NCBI GenBank assembly: GCA_020747065.1
Contig: JAGMVK010000012.1
Coordinates: 1,612,001-1,676,000, forward strand
Direction of reading: 5' to 3'
DNA: 64,000 nucleotides
Source of the DNA: Cadophora sp. MPI-SDFR-AT-0126
Lineage: Eukaryota > Ascomycota > Leotiomycetes > Helotiales > Ploettnerulaceae
Shown here piece by piece: positions 34,038-44,448 of the stretch; position 1 is the stretch's first letter, and each line of letters starts with the position of its first letter. Under the pieces are notes generated by a model. The model worked only from the letters and a program-made list of their open reading frames with translations, was not told the origin of the DNA and did no database searches. A program made the translations under genes and the position numbers.

Positions 34038-35967
34038 ATGCTTTGGGGACCGGCTCTCGTCCGATCATCTCGATCATTTCTGAAAGTCGGCGGCACACTC
34101 GGCATTCTAGCCACAACTTTTACAACACTGCAGTTCGGACAGCTCACTTTGACACTGGATCTCATCGTGAAGCTACTGATTACTTTCGCATACACACACG
34201 GCTTCGCCAGGTTTCATTCCAAATTACGAATCCCGATATACGAACACCCCAACAACAAAGAAACTGCCTTTGATGACGACTGGGAGGGTAACAAACTGTA
34301 CGCAATTGACGAGACATGCGTGGTGGAAGACGCAGAAAGGAACCAGAGCGATTCAATATCCAACCATTCGCAGAAAATCACGGCCGCCGTGGTTGGATGG
34401 CGAGAGGACGAAGAGTTGTACCGGCGATGTCTCCAAGGTTTGGCCGCGGACCCTCGATGTGGACCTGTAATCGCAGGAATAGATGGTGACACTGCACAAG
34501 ATGAGGAGATGGTACATATTTTCATGGACGTAAGATTCAAATCCCACATCTCCAAATACAACAGCACTTTACTGAGCATTTACAGACTTTCCCTGGGGGA
34601 GTCGTGATTCGGCTAAAGGAGCAGCTTTCTAAAACACTTGATCGGTACATGCTCTCTGCGAATCTAATGGACGTTGAAATTGAAGAAAATAACACATTCA
34701 TCATGGACCATGTATCAAGCTTCATCCGGGTCCGTCTTGAAGAAGCGATATTCCCTCGATCGATCAAAGACATCCAGGCGCTCTGCATCGTCCAACCCCA
34801 CCAATCGAAAAAGGACATCTTATTCACGGCTTTGAGTTTTGCGACAATAATCTCCACAGAATCTAACATTCCATACATCTTCAGTACAGATTCAGACTCA
34901 ATGATAGTCCCAGGCACTCTAGGCAAGATCATCGAATCACTGGAAAGTGATGCAAACATCGGTGGTGTGTCCGGGCACTTGCGATTTTCCCACCCTCAGC
35001 CCTCATATCTTACCCGCATGACAGCTTCCCACTACTGGTTCGAGCAAGAGATCCCAAAATCACAAGGCGCGATATTTGGAGCAACTGAATGTCAGCCTGG
35101 CCCATGTGCTGGATTTCGAGTCCCTGTACTCCAATCCGTTTTAGTCCCTTGGTTTTGTCAAAGTGTTTTCGGGCACAGGACGGTATGCGAATACAATATG
35201 GGTATTAAAAGGGGAGACTGACATCTGTGTAGGTCGTCAATGAGGATCGCCATTTGACAACTCGAATTCTGTGGGCAGGTTTTACTGTTCACTATGCTCC
35301 GGGGGCTGTTGTACATACCGATACACCCAATACCTTTCACGGGTGGGTCAAGCAACAAGTGAGTTGGTCCAGCTATATTTTTGGCCCGGTTCAATTCGTC
35401 AGAGTGGGAGTTGACGTCCCTGATTTGTAGGTGCGATGGTCCAGAGGAACTATGATCGAAACTCTCTGGTATCCCTGGATGATCAATCAGCTGTCCCCGT
35501 GGCACATCTACAGCATCTTAAAAGCTCGAACTGTGCCACTACTCACATTCTGGTACATCACATCCTATGCGCTCGGATTTGGAGGAGTAACACCAAAACT
35601 CAGCCTCGTGCTTCTGATCGACGTATTCTGCTCAACCGCACTCCAAGTTGTCTACCTCGTACACGTCAGCCAGGATCGTGCCACGCCGTCGGATGTTATC
35701 TGGCTTGTTCCATCGCTCATCTGGTATTTTCTCATGTCTCCAGGGATTGTGGTCTGGTCGCTTGTCACAATGTTAGATGACTCCTGGGGTAATGTACCCA
35801 GAGCCATGAACTTAGGAGACAGACAGAAGTCGGAAACAAGAAATGCGTGGATTGGGTCAAGAATCATCACGCGAGGTCTGAACATGAAGCATGTAGTATT
35901 CCAGGTTCTGTGGATGGCAATTGTGCTTATGGCAATCATTCGCGCTTCATTGTCTACAAACGTCTAG
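34038..35967 (+). CDS. Family 2 glycosyltransferase, hyaluronan/chitin-synthase-like (Cps1/GT2 type)
   Basis: Four exons: 34038-34529, 34586-35182, 35233-35358 and 35431-35967, giving 583 aa. All introns have GTAAGA, GTATGC or GTGAGT donors and in-phase joins. The processive GT2 signature is complete: AAVVGWREDEELYRRC at the nucleotide-binding strand, YIFSTDSDS (DxD metal site), VVNEDRHLT (ED of the acceptor site) and KQQVRWSRG (QxxRW). At least one helix lies near the N-terminus (about residues 15-55), and several lie in the last 180 residues. The protein should sit in the plasma membrane and polymerise a beta-linked polysaccharide from a UDP-sugar. Related fungal proteins are Cps1/CpsA and the GT2 linked to surface growth in wheat pathogens. 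The product sugar is not deducible here. Confidence 0.9.
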
Positions 35968-36176
35968 TTTCGCTGGACGAATAAGGTAGATAATAACCTA
36001 GATAGATAATAGTAATATCGTTCAACAGCCCACTATCTGAAACGCACCTTCAAGTGGTCACCAGATGAGTCGAACTCACTGCAGTGACAGATTACTCAAT
36101 GGTCGAACGATTATGTGCCTAGGGCATAGTGCAAAGCATTCTGTAGTCCCTCACTGTTCTCCAAAGCCATCCCAGT

Positions 36177-37316
36177 CTAGTTTTGCTTTGGATAAGTGCT
36201 TGGGTGCCCATGCTTCTTTCCATACGCTCGAACTTTGCCGTCCATATCCATGGGCACAAAAAACCAAACAATCGCAATTATCCACGACAAGAATGTATCC
36301 CAAAGCCAATTATTCCTCGGTGAACAACCCCAGCAGGCAGCACGCATTATCTGTCCCAGGAACCCGATGACAATCAGGTACTCTCCATTCTCCAAACCCT
36401 TGATAGATCCTGCAGCCATGTCATCAGGACTGAGACCTGGATCCCCCTCCTCCAGTTGGAATGTGATTCCTGGCTTCGTCTTATTCTCGTTGATCAACCC
36501 GGGACTGTTGATCGTACCAGGAAACACGGTATGCATCTTAACGTCGGCGCCGTACAACAATATCTCCTGCGCTAAAGAGTCACTTAAACACTTGATCGCA
36601 GCTTTCGCAGGTGCGTATGATGCGTAGCCTGCAAGTGGGTAGAAAGCAGCGACAGAGCTCGTGAATATCAAATGCTTCGTACCGCTGGTGCCCACAACCC
36701 CTGGAGCCAGCCATTCACTCAATATTGCTTGTGCCATATCCGCGCAGGACCAGTAATTGATATCCATCTGCTGGCGCTTGATCGATCTCGGGGTTTCGAG
36801 GTATATGCTTGGGTGGGCGGATCCTGCGATACACCAGACGACGTCTGGTGCCTTGCCATTATTCCATGCGATTGCTTCTGCAATCACTCGTTCGCTTCCA
36901 TTCTCCTCTGCTACGTCGGCGCTGATGTATTGGAATCGTTGGGAGGAAGGGTCCAATGCTGCGGCCTGCGAAGAGGTAAGCTTTAGAATCTTGACTTCGA
37001 GCGGGAAGATGGCCGCCTACCTTGACCAAGGTAAGTGCTTCTTCCAGCTTTCCAACATTCCGCGCTACTATAATGACATTTGCTCCCTTTTGCGCAAGTT
37101 GAATAGCAACACTCCGGCCCATACCCTCGGAGGCGCCGGTAAGGAGAACGGTCTTGTGATAGTCAGCGAGGCTGTCGAGAGGTTGAAAGGTTTGCGCCGC
37201 ACCTTGCCCTTGACATCGAACTTATTCTTGCCAAACAAACCCATTATGGACGGTAGTATTACTAGAAGTCCTACAACAATGCTCGCGATAGTCCAGACGC
37301 CCAAGTTGAGGGCCAT
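36177..37316 (-). CDS. KSR1: 3-ketodihydrosphingosine reductase
   Basis: Three exons: 37203-37316, 37021-37152 and 36177-36965, giving 344 aa. Splicing joins DVKGK to [14 protein letters not shown], the TGxxxGxG cofactor loop of a short-chain dehydrogenase. The catalytic YASYAPAK contains Tyr-x-x-x-Lys, with FTSSVAAF supplying the Ser. An N-terminal membrane helix (about residues 5-27) and a C-terminal one ([15 protein letters not shown]) match Tsc10/Ksr1 of the endoplasmic reticulum. It would reduce 3-ketodihydrosphingosine to dihydrosphingosine with NADPH in sphingolipid synthesis (family knowledge). The first intron (GTGCGG...CACAAG) is only 50 nt. Another SDR function is possible but less likely. 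Confidence 0.88.
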
Positions 37317-37594
37317 GGTATGGTGTTTTAAGAAACAGCCACGCCGCAGGGCTGTCAGCAATCAAATTCGGTCGTCAGCTTCATCTCGGTAGTCTAGTGG
37401 ATAAGAGATAAGCTTTCAGGGGAAGCGGGACCTGCCTAGCGAGCCTCAACAAACCGAAGTAAATAAATATGGTCTTGACTCGTCAGTGACATCAAAATAG
37501 TTAGCTCATCTTAGGGCTCGTTCGAGTTTATATCTTCCTATTCTATTTGTATCTCAAATCAGAAAGAATATCGTATATGTGGTCCCACAACGAC

Positions 37595-39546
37595 TCAATA
37601 CAGATCAATATCAAATGACAGGCAGTCCCATATCAACCGCTTCCGCATCCATGATCCCTTGTACATATATGCATCGCCAACTAGTCTATGTTTTCCTTGA
37701 TCATCAACCCTCAGAATGAATGGTACATCCAGTCCCGCGATGATAGTGACAATATCCCCTGACATCAACGTTCCGGGGCCCATTCCAATCCAGCCTTTTT
37801 CTGTCACGAATGCTTGCATTCCTGCAGTAAGGGTACTAGAAGTCACAGAGAAAAGACCCAGTCTGTCGTCCTCTTTCAACCTTTCCAAAACCGCCTCGGA
37901 ATTTCCACGAGAATTCTCGTCTACCCATAGCTTATATGCCCTGCTAGCATTACTGAAGAAACTGTCGCACCCTTTGCATATAGTCCACAGCCCTTTACTG
38001 TCGATTCTCTCTCGGTCTAAGGTCAGCAAGCGGAAGACTGCATCACTGAGGTTCTCATATTGTTTCTCTGTGCTGCTTTTACTTTGAGCAGCGGCGAATA
38101 TGGAGTGCCAAAATTGAAAGATATCTGCATAGGCTGACGTAGATGGTGTTGAGCCAATCACCTTACGCACACGATCCAGTGCAGTCGTTGATACTGCCAG
38201 GGAGGGAGTCCGGTCAGAGTATCTGGTGACCTGGAGCGTCTGCTTCATCCCGTGAGATGCCATGTAAGGCCGTAGATCTAAGTTACCCAAGTCGGTGAAG
38301 AGATCTGAGACGGTGAGAGTGATGTGCCAGGGACCGTTCTGCAAAGTATAGTTTATGAAAGAGCCCCAGTCTGGAACCCATGATGGCAAGCTGGAATTTT
38401 TATTCTAGTTTTGAGCCAGAGACAAAATTTTCTATATCTCCAGTCTGCAGAATAGCAATTGCCGTGTTCATGAACACCTCCTCACGAGATTTTGTGTAAT
38501 CTGGTTGTAGTCAAAGTTCCGCCGTGTCGCAGCATATGCCCAGAGAGAGAAGACAAAGTCTCTTGAATCGGTCGCTTCCATGACTGTGCTTCTGGAGGGA
38601 TCTGTCATATACCACTGTCTTAGGCGCTCTATTAGGCTTGGGTATTTGGAGTCCGCTCCGGCCCTACTGAATGGGAGTTCAAAGACAATTGACATCCGCA
38701 TATGAAATCCTGTATCAAAGCAGCTCGACACTCATAATCGCTCCGTACCGAGTGTGGTTTTGTAGAGCACGTATCTCGCATCGACAAAAAGCAGGCAATC
38801 GAGCAGAACATTAACATATCTGTCAGGCATCGATGACCGCAGTAGAAGTAGACAGTGGTTGCAGCCGCAACCTCCTGAACAGCCCAAATCCTGGACCACC
38901 AAGGCCGTGACACGAATGCGATCAATTCAGTAAGAGGGCATGTTGCGGCTTCGTCGGTGCTCGTGACAATTTCTGGCATCACATCTATCCATGACCCTGC
39001 CACCGCCTCCTCAAGCTCTATCGCCCTGTGACACACTCTTTCCATCCTCTGGATCAGTCGATCACTGCCATCAGCGGCCACACCAAGCCAAACACAAACA
39101 GCCTCGGCCTTCTCGTATACACTCTTCATGTGCTTGACTTGATGTGTCTTCTCAATTTCGTCGTTTTGATTGATGCATAATGCAGCTACCCAGAGCACGA
39201 ATGGCCCACCAGATTGTTCTTGGTGCGCATCGCGAAGGTGAACCAGTGCTTGATACAAGTTCTCCTGAATTGTCACGGTGAACTCCGAACCGTTGACCCA
39301 GAGGTATATTGGATCTCGAGAAACTTCATTTCCCCAAGCGTACGATAGAGCCTCGTACTTGCCAGCCGCAGCCATCAGACTGGTGGTCTTCATAGTGCAG
39401 AAGATATTGTCAGGTCGGTGGGAGAAGAAGTTTCTTGGGAGAACTTTGATCAGCCTGATCTCATGCTGAGTTGGGTCCAGAGGCTGGTATATATTGCTGC
39501 TTTCCATTTTGAGATCTAGTCGAGAGTCGAGATGGATCCTAGTCAT
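37595..39546 (-). CDS. HET-domain (heterokaryon incompatibility) protein, apparently frameshifted
   Basis: Starts at ATG 39546 (or 39507, MESSNIYQPLDPTQHEIRL). The HET domain (about residues 40-230) shows YEALSYAWG, LWVAALCINQND, VYEKAEAVCVWLG and WWSRIWAVQE. An intron at 38667-38731 (GTGTCG...TTCAG) keeps the frame into WYMTDPSRS and DSRDFVFSLWAYA. Near 38480 the frame meets a stop; a conserved-looking segment EVFMNTAIAILQTGDIENF continues in another frame, and the original frame resumes at LPSWVPDW near 38390 and runs to 37595 (GDIVTIIAGLDVPFILR, GDAYMYKG). Two compensating indels, or an 87-nt intron with a weak GTGTTC donor, would explain this. HET proteins trigger cell death on non-self fusion. 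It may be a live gene, an assembly error or an early pseudogene. Confidence 0.7.
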
Positions 39547-41523
39547 GATAGGAAATTCCTTTTGCCCGACGTTGTGAGCAGGGACCGAGAAGCCAAATGT
39601 GGTGAGATTCCCATGACCTTACGGTGGCTGACGGCCATCATCAGCTGAACCATGTCGCCAAGCTTATCACAGTAGTAAACCGACTTGACAGTCAATTTCA
39701 AGACTTATCAACGACTGGCTTGGACACCGTTCATGTTTAATGACTTTTCACTCTTCAGACCGCTAATTGTCCCATGTTTCACATCATAGTCACGGCTTCT
39801 GCACGTAGTTTAGGAGAAGCTTAGCAAGGACTTATGTTATGCACGGGGATTATAAGATAGACAACTAACGCAAGGAGCATAAAGATCCGTTTTTGGGAAT
39901 GTCGGTTAAGCGATTGCTATTGCTCGTAAGGTTGGGATCTTGATCAATCTGATTGCCTTGCTACCAAAAACAAGAAATTCTATTCTCCTCGGTACCGGGG
40001 AATGTGAGAACTGGTCCCAACAGATACACGTTTCTTCACACTCTGCCGTCAGTGATATGAATTGGAACAATCGGGGCTAACATGGATAGCAGAGACTCAA
40101 GTTATTGATTCCTTAGAAGATCGCAAAGCCAATGAAGCAATGACGATCTACACATCTGGTGTATCATGTTCAGTCGCGATGCCATGTCTAGACTCATCAT
40201 TCGCTTTCAAGACTCTTCTGGCAGTATGTAATGAAAGACAGATTCATCAATGTTGAATTCAGCTGTAAGTTTTGAAGTAAATTAAGAACAAACGGGGTTT
40301 AAAGCCTAGAAGAGTCTGTAATAACGGTCTCGAAACAAGGTAGAAGGTCCCCAAAGACCCCAGACTAGTTAACAGAATCCTGTATTACATACTCTGCATT
40401 GCTCCGCTGACGCAGCGAGGACTACAAAGTAACACTTTTCTAAATATTGGCCCTGTAAACAAATAAGAAACAAAACAAGTAAACAAAAAGTCACCTACCA
40501 TATTAGAATAAAGTCACTGGTAACAAACTCCAAAGCCCTGAGGAGTAGGGTGACAAGTCGTTCCTAGTGGACACATATCCGGCTTGTTCCAGAAACAAAG
40601 AGGCGCTGTTACCGGAAAGGAAAGTAGTAAGCATTTCCATCCTCCCCAAATGAAGTTTCTCGGGGGCTAAGAGGGGGCAGAGATGCCCGAATCAAACAGC
40701 AAGCATGAACTTAAGAGCAACATAATCAGTCAATTCATCCTGTGTGGGAGTCGGGAACGTGATGGCGGGAACGCAATATTAACGCCAATCTGGTGGAAGC
40801 GGCGGGCCGAAGCACTTCGTGCCTGGTGGACAAGGGCAACCCGCTGGAAACGTCAGCGGTGGACTTAAAATCAAGCGGCATAACTTACAAGATTGTCATT
40901 CAGTAATCATGGCATGGGAGGACGATCCACGGGGGAGAGCAATGGCTGAGCCAAGAAGCAGTGAGAGAGCGGCGAATGGGAGATGCATCGTGGCAGAGGT
41001 GTTCAGGTGTTAAAGTTGACATATTGAAATGATTATAGGAAGGATTTTCAAGCCTGCGGCTACAGAAGAAAGAAATTTGCTCTTCACAGGGCTTGATGTT
41101 TTGATATATACTTCTCCTAAATTTGATGTGACCCTCTTGAATCCCGAGCGTCACGCATGAAAAACAATAGTCTTCGCGATGAGACATTTAGGAATAACAT
41201 TCTGTTGACTTTTAGTGCTGCGGAGGAGATTTGTGCCAACTTATCATAAGAATCTGTGTCCTTCCGTAGTATCACAAAACGTAGATCTAGTATTGATCTG
41301 GTTCAGTCTCTGCGGCCGAATGCATTAGCTTTCGAAGCCATGACCGTTAGTCGGCGAATTCTTCAGACGCCTGGGGCTGTACTTGTGATAATCTGTGATG
41401 CGGTTCAGACTCAAGTCACATACTAGGACAAGGAGAGGTTGCTCGGCGATTTGAAAAATCGTGCTACATAGATTAAGCTCCTCATTGGCTCACCTCAAAA
41501 GACTGTTCCTCCAGCGTCTCTTC
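39547..41523. other. Gene-poor interval
   Basis: About 2 kb with only short unrecognised frames on both strands. It includes the promoter of the HET gene and the 3' flank of the SMP-30-like gene. There is no RIP signature and no repeats visible by eye. Confidence 0.45.
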
Positions 41524-42606
41524 CTACTGCTCACATCCAATCCCAAAATCCTTACACACCTCCCTCCCCTGAGCCTTCACATTCTCCACGACCCAAAGCC
41601 TCGAATTTGAGAACACAAACACTTTACCAGGCGCAAAAGCAAAATTATTACTCGTCTCCCCAATGAATATCTTGCCCAGCAAGATCCCTGCACTATTCCA
41701 AACATGCACGCCATCTCCAGCCCCTGCCCAGACATTGCCCTCGGTATCGCAATGAATACCATCTGGGAATCCAATGTCCGAGAATGCGAAGGTCCGGCGG
41801 TTGGTGAGAGTTTTGTCGCATTGGATGTCAAATGCGTAGATAGTGGCGGGCCGTGTGCCGTTGAATTCGAATTGCTGGGCCCCTGTATCTGTCACGTACA
41901 GGGTCTTCAAATCCGGCGAAAACTCCAGTCCATTAGGCTCCACGAAACCATCTGCGACTACCTGAACAACGCCCGTTTTAGGCTCGAAGCGATAAACTTG
42001 TTTTGGCTGCGATGGCTGAGGACGGAAGAACTGGTAGTATCCATAGTCTGCGTCCGTGAACCAGAGGTCTCCTGTGACGGGGTGCTGACGAGCGTCATTG
42101 ATGGAGGAGAAGTTTCGTCCCATGAAGCTTGTCAGGAGGATGGTTGATGTGTTGGTATTGGGATCGACGGCTACTAGTTGCGAGTAATGCTCGAAGTCAC
42201 CCTCGTCACAGTAGACTTGCTGAGGTGGTGTTTGCGATTGGTCTGCGCCGGGGGGATAGTAGGATGTCCCACCATTTGCCTCCCAGACATCCGGAAACTG
42301 AGTGCTGGTGATGGAATAATCATCTAGAGAGACGACTGTGATGTTGATGTTGTCTTCCAAGCTCTGGTAGTTGGAAGTCACGTATAGTGAGTTATCTTTC
42401 TTGTTGTAGATGCCAGCTTCATGGAAGGCTTCCCATGGAAAATCGGCAATCTTCCGAGCTGCGGCATTCTCTCCGAGAACGCCTTGGAAGTCTGGGTGAT
42501 AACTTAAGAGAGATATTGCTGGAGTAGTAATGTTCGTAGCTGAGAGTGTTGAGAAATAAGTTGCGTCTCTAGCGAGAGCTAGGAGGTCAACACTAACATA
42601 AGACAT
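41524..42606 (-). CDS. SMP-30/gluconolactonase/LRE-like beta-propeller protein
   Basis: Intronless, 360 aa. The six-bladed propeller family is shown by INDARQHPVTGDLWFTDADYGY, VYRFEPKTG, FVEPNGLEFSPDLKTLYVTDTG and GFPDGIHCDTEGNVWAGAG, which carry the Asp, Asn and Glu-type residues that bind the divalent metal. I see no clear signal peptide, but N-linked sites (NIT, NFSS, NGT) are frequent. Members hydrolyse lactones such as gluconolactone or have unknown substrates. The neighbour downstream in the window is another propeller-type secreted protein, transcribed divergently. The exact substrate cannot be assigned. Confidence 0.85.
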   Translation of the reverse strand: MSYVSVDLLALARDATYFSTLSATNITTPAISLLSYHPDFQGVLGENAAARKIADFPWEAFHEAGIYNKKDNSLYVTSNYQSLEDNINITVVSLDDYSITSTQFPDVWEANGGTSYYPPGADQSQTPPQQVYCDEGDFEHYSQLVAVDPNTNTSTILLTSFMGRNFSSINDARQHPVTGDLWFTDADYGYYQFFRPQPSQPKQVYRFEPKTGVVQVVADGFVEPNGLEFSPDLKTLYVTDTGAQQFEFNGTRPATIYAFDIQCDKTLTNRRTFAFSDIGFPDGIHCDTEGNVWAGAGDGVHVWNSAGILLGKIFIGETSNNFAFAPGKVFVFSNSRLWVVENVKAQGREVCKDFGIGCEQ

Positions 42607-43254
42607 CGTGGGACTTTAGAGGGAGCGAAGCTGGTAGAAATAACGACGCATTACAGATATTGGGTTCTATTCAGATTTTTCGACCACACTAGCCCTTTTG
42701 TATTTTTTGTTTTCATCCTGGCAGCCCTGACGACGTTGGTGCTGCGGGGTTTGCGGGGTAAAAAGAAAGCGGTGTTTTCCCCGTGGCGGGGCGGCACATT
42801 GACAAGTGCCGCTTAGGCTTCAGTGGGAGGTAATGATCATCGGCGGTATAGATTTGAACTAGCCAAGGGAAAGATCAACGGAAGAGGGTATCGGTACCTG
42901 ATTCTATGTTGTGGCATATTAGTGCGCAAGATGGAGAGTAAATAAACTTAGCGAGCACCAGCACATTGACCAGACCTGTTTTAGGCGAAGTATCATGACA
43001 TGTAATTCAGTTTGTTGTACGACAATTCATTTCTGAAATATTTCAGGCAGCCCGGAAACGTTACATCAATCGTATTCAAAAGTGGGAGTAGGGTGACATA
43101 GTGTCTTCTGTTGTCCAATGAGGTGCAATTGCCGCTGAACAGGTACACTCATCATTGGTATGGAGACAAATATCTACATAACGAAAGCCCACATCTTGAG
43201 TGCACGAATCTCAACATCTCGAGTTATCCAGTATGTCTAGGCAGTCATTCTAAA
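42607..43254. promoter_or_regulatory. Divergent spacer, SMP-30-like and EGF-propeller genes
   Basis: About 650 bases between the divergent start codons of two propeller-protein genes, so it should hold both promoters. No recognisable regulatory site is seen. Confidence 0.4.
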
Positions 43255-44448
43255 ATGATACTTTCACAATTCTTTACATTCTTCGCAACCCTCAGCTTTC
43301 CTTTCCACACCACCTCAGACTCAATATGCCAGACCGACGATGACTGCAGTCTCAACGGCTTCTGCCACCACAGCTCCTGCATCTGCGATCCAGGCTGGAA
43401 ATCTATCGACTGCGGTGCCCTCGACCTCGTCCCGGCACCCTTTCGAAACGGATACAACATGACCGCCATCGGGACTTCGTCCTGGGGATCCAAGATCATC
43501 CACCGCACAAACAAATCCGCCACCTTCGATCTATTCCTCGCGGAGTTCACGCACGGCTGCGGTCTTGACTACTGGTCCCCATATAGCCGGATCATTCACG
43601 CTACGTCGTCAACCGGTCCTGCTGGGCCGTACGAGTTCGCCGATGAAGTCGTGGGGATGTTCGCGCACAACCCGACGGTTTTATACTCGCATACTGATGG
43701 GAAGTATTTGATGTATTACATCGGCTGTCCACAAACCGTTCCCGAAATATGTACATCTCTAAACTTCACTTGCGGACCGGGGAACACCATCAATGGCGAA
43801 AGTGGCATCTCCGTCTCCTCGTCGCCTGACCTCAAGACATGGACTTCCCACGGACAGATTCTCGTTGGAACAGATGACGGTGCGTGGGATGCCGATATCA
43901 CCAATCCAAGTCCCTTTTCACTCCACTCACCAGGCCATCCCACTGGAGAAATAGCACTAGCCTATCGAGGATGCCCATACAACTGCTCCGGTGCCGAACT
44001 CATCAACCTCGCAAAATCCGAAAGTTTCGTCGGTCCCTACCACAAGGTTCAATCCGCACCCCTCTTCCCAAATCCCAGCGAAGATCCCTTCCTCTGGCGC
44101 GACAAGCGCGGAAATTTCCACATGCTTCTGCATTCCCTCGAACCTGGCGGTGGATTCGGCGATGGGCCGAATGTAGGGAGACATGCGTTCTCGAGGACGC
44201 TTGAAGGGCCGTGGACGGTAAATGAGAGGACGCTGGCGTTTGATACGAGGGTTGAGTTTGAAGATGGAAGTGAGACGAGCTACTCTAGGAGGGAGCGGCC
44301 GCAGGTGTTCTTTAGTGAGGAGGGGGAGATGAGGCCATTGTATTTGAGCACGGGCGTGCAAGAGGTGGGCAGAACGGGGAGTTATAGTGTTATTCAGCCG
44401 CTGAGGGGGGCAGACTGTTATGAGCGTGGGCTGGGGATCTTGAGGTAA
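43255..44448 (+). CDS. Secreted EGF-like plus five-bladed beta-propeller (GH43-like) protein
   Basis: Intronless, 397 aa from the ATG at 43255. The frame is open further upstream to 43111, but only this start gives a signal peptide (MILSQFFTFFATLSFPFHT). An EGF-like Cys cluster follows (CQTDDDCSLNGFCHHSSCIC, then DPGWKSIDC). Five-bladed propeller features follow: GMFAHNPTVLYSHTDGKY, SPDLKTWTSHG, WDADITNPSPF and PSEDPFLWRDKRGNFHMLLHS, like GH43/GH62/GH32-clan proteins. The acidic residues near NPT and EDPF are where such enzymes keep catalytic groups, but activity is not proven. It is probably extracellular and acts on or binds a polysaccharide. I do not know an experimentally defined member. 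Confidence 0.8.
   Translation: MILSQFFTFFATLSFPFHTTSDSICQTDDDCSLNGFCHHSSCICDPGWKSIDCGALDLVPAPFRNGYNMTAIGTSSWGSKIIHRTNKSATFDLFLAEFTHGCGLDYWSPYSRIIHATSSTGPAGPYEFADEVVGMFAHNPTVLYSHTDGKYLMYYIGCPQTVPEICTSLNFTCGPGNTINGESGISVSSSPDLKTWTSHGQILVGTDDGAWDADITNPSPFSLHSPGHPTGEIALAYRGCPYNCSGAELINLAKSESFVGPYHKVQSAPLFPNPSEDPFLWRDKRGNFHMLLHSLEPGGGFGDGPNVGRHAFSRTLEGPWTVNERTLAFDTRVEFEDGSETSYSRRERPQVFFSEEGEMRPLYLSTGVQEVGRTGSYSVIQPLRGADCYERGLGILR

Noticed and set aside
37383..37440. tRNA-like string CGGTAGTCTAGTGG
   Set aside because: It resembles a tRNA D-arm, but no anticodon arm, T-arm or matching acceptor stem follows; it lies upstream of the KSR1 start.
34038..39546. GT2, KSR1 and HET genes as a biosynthetic cluster
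   Set aside because: Functions are unrelated (polysaccharide synthesis, sphingolipid synthesis, incompatibility) and there is no core secondary-metabolite enzyme or pathway regulator.
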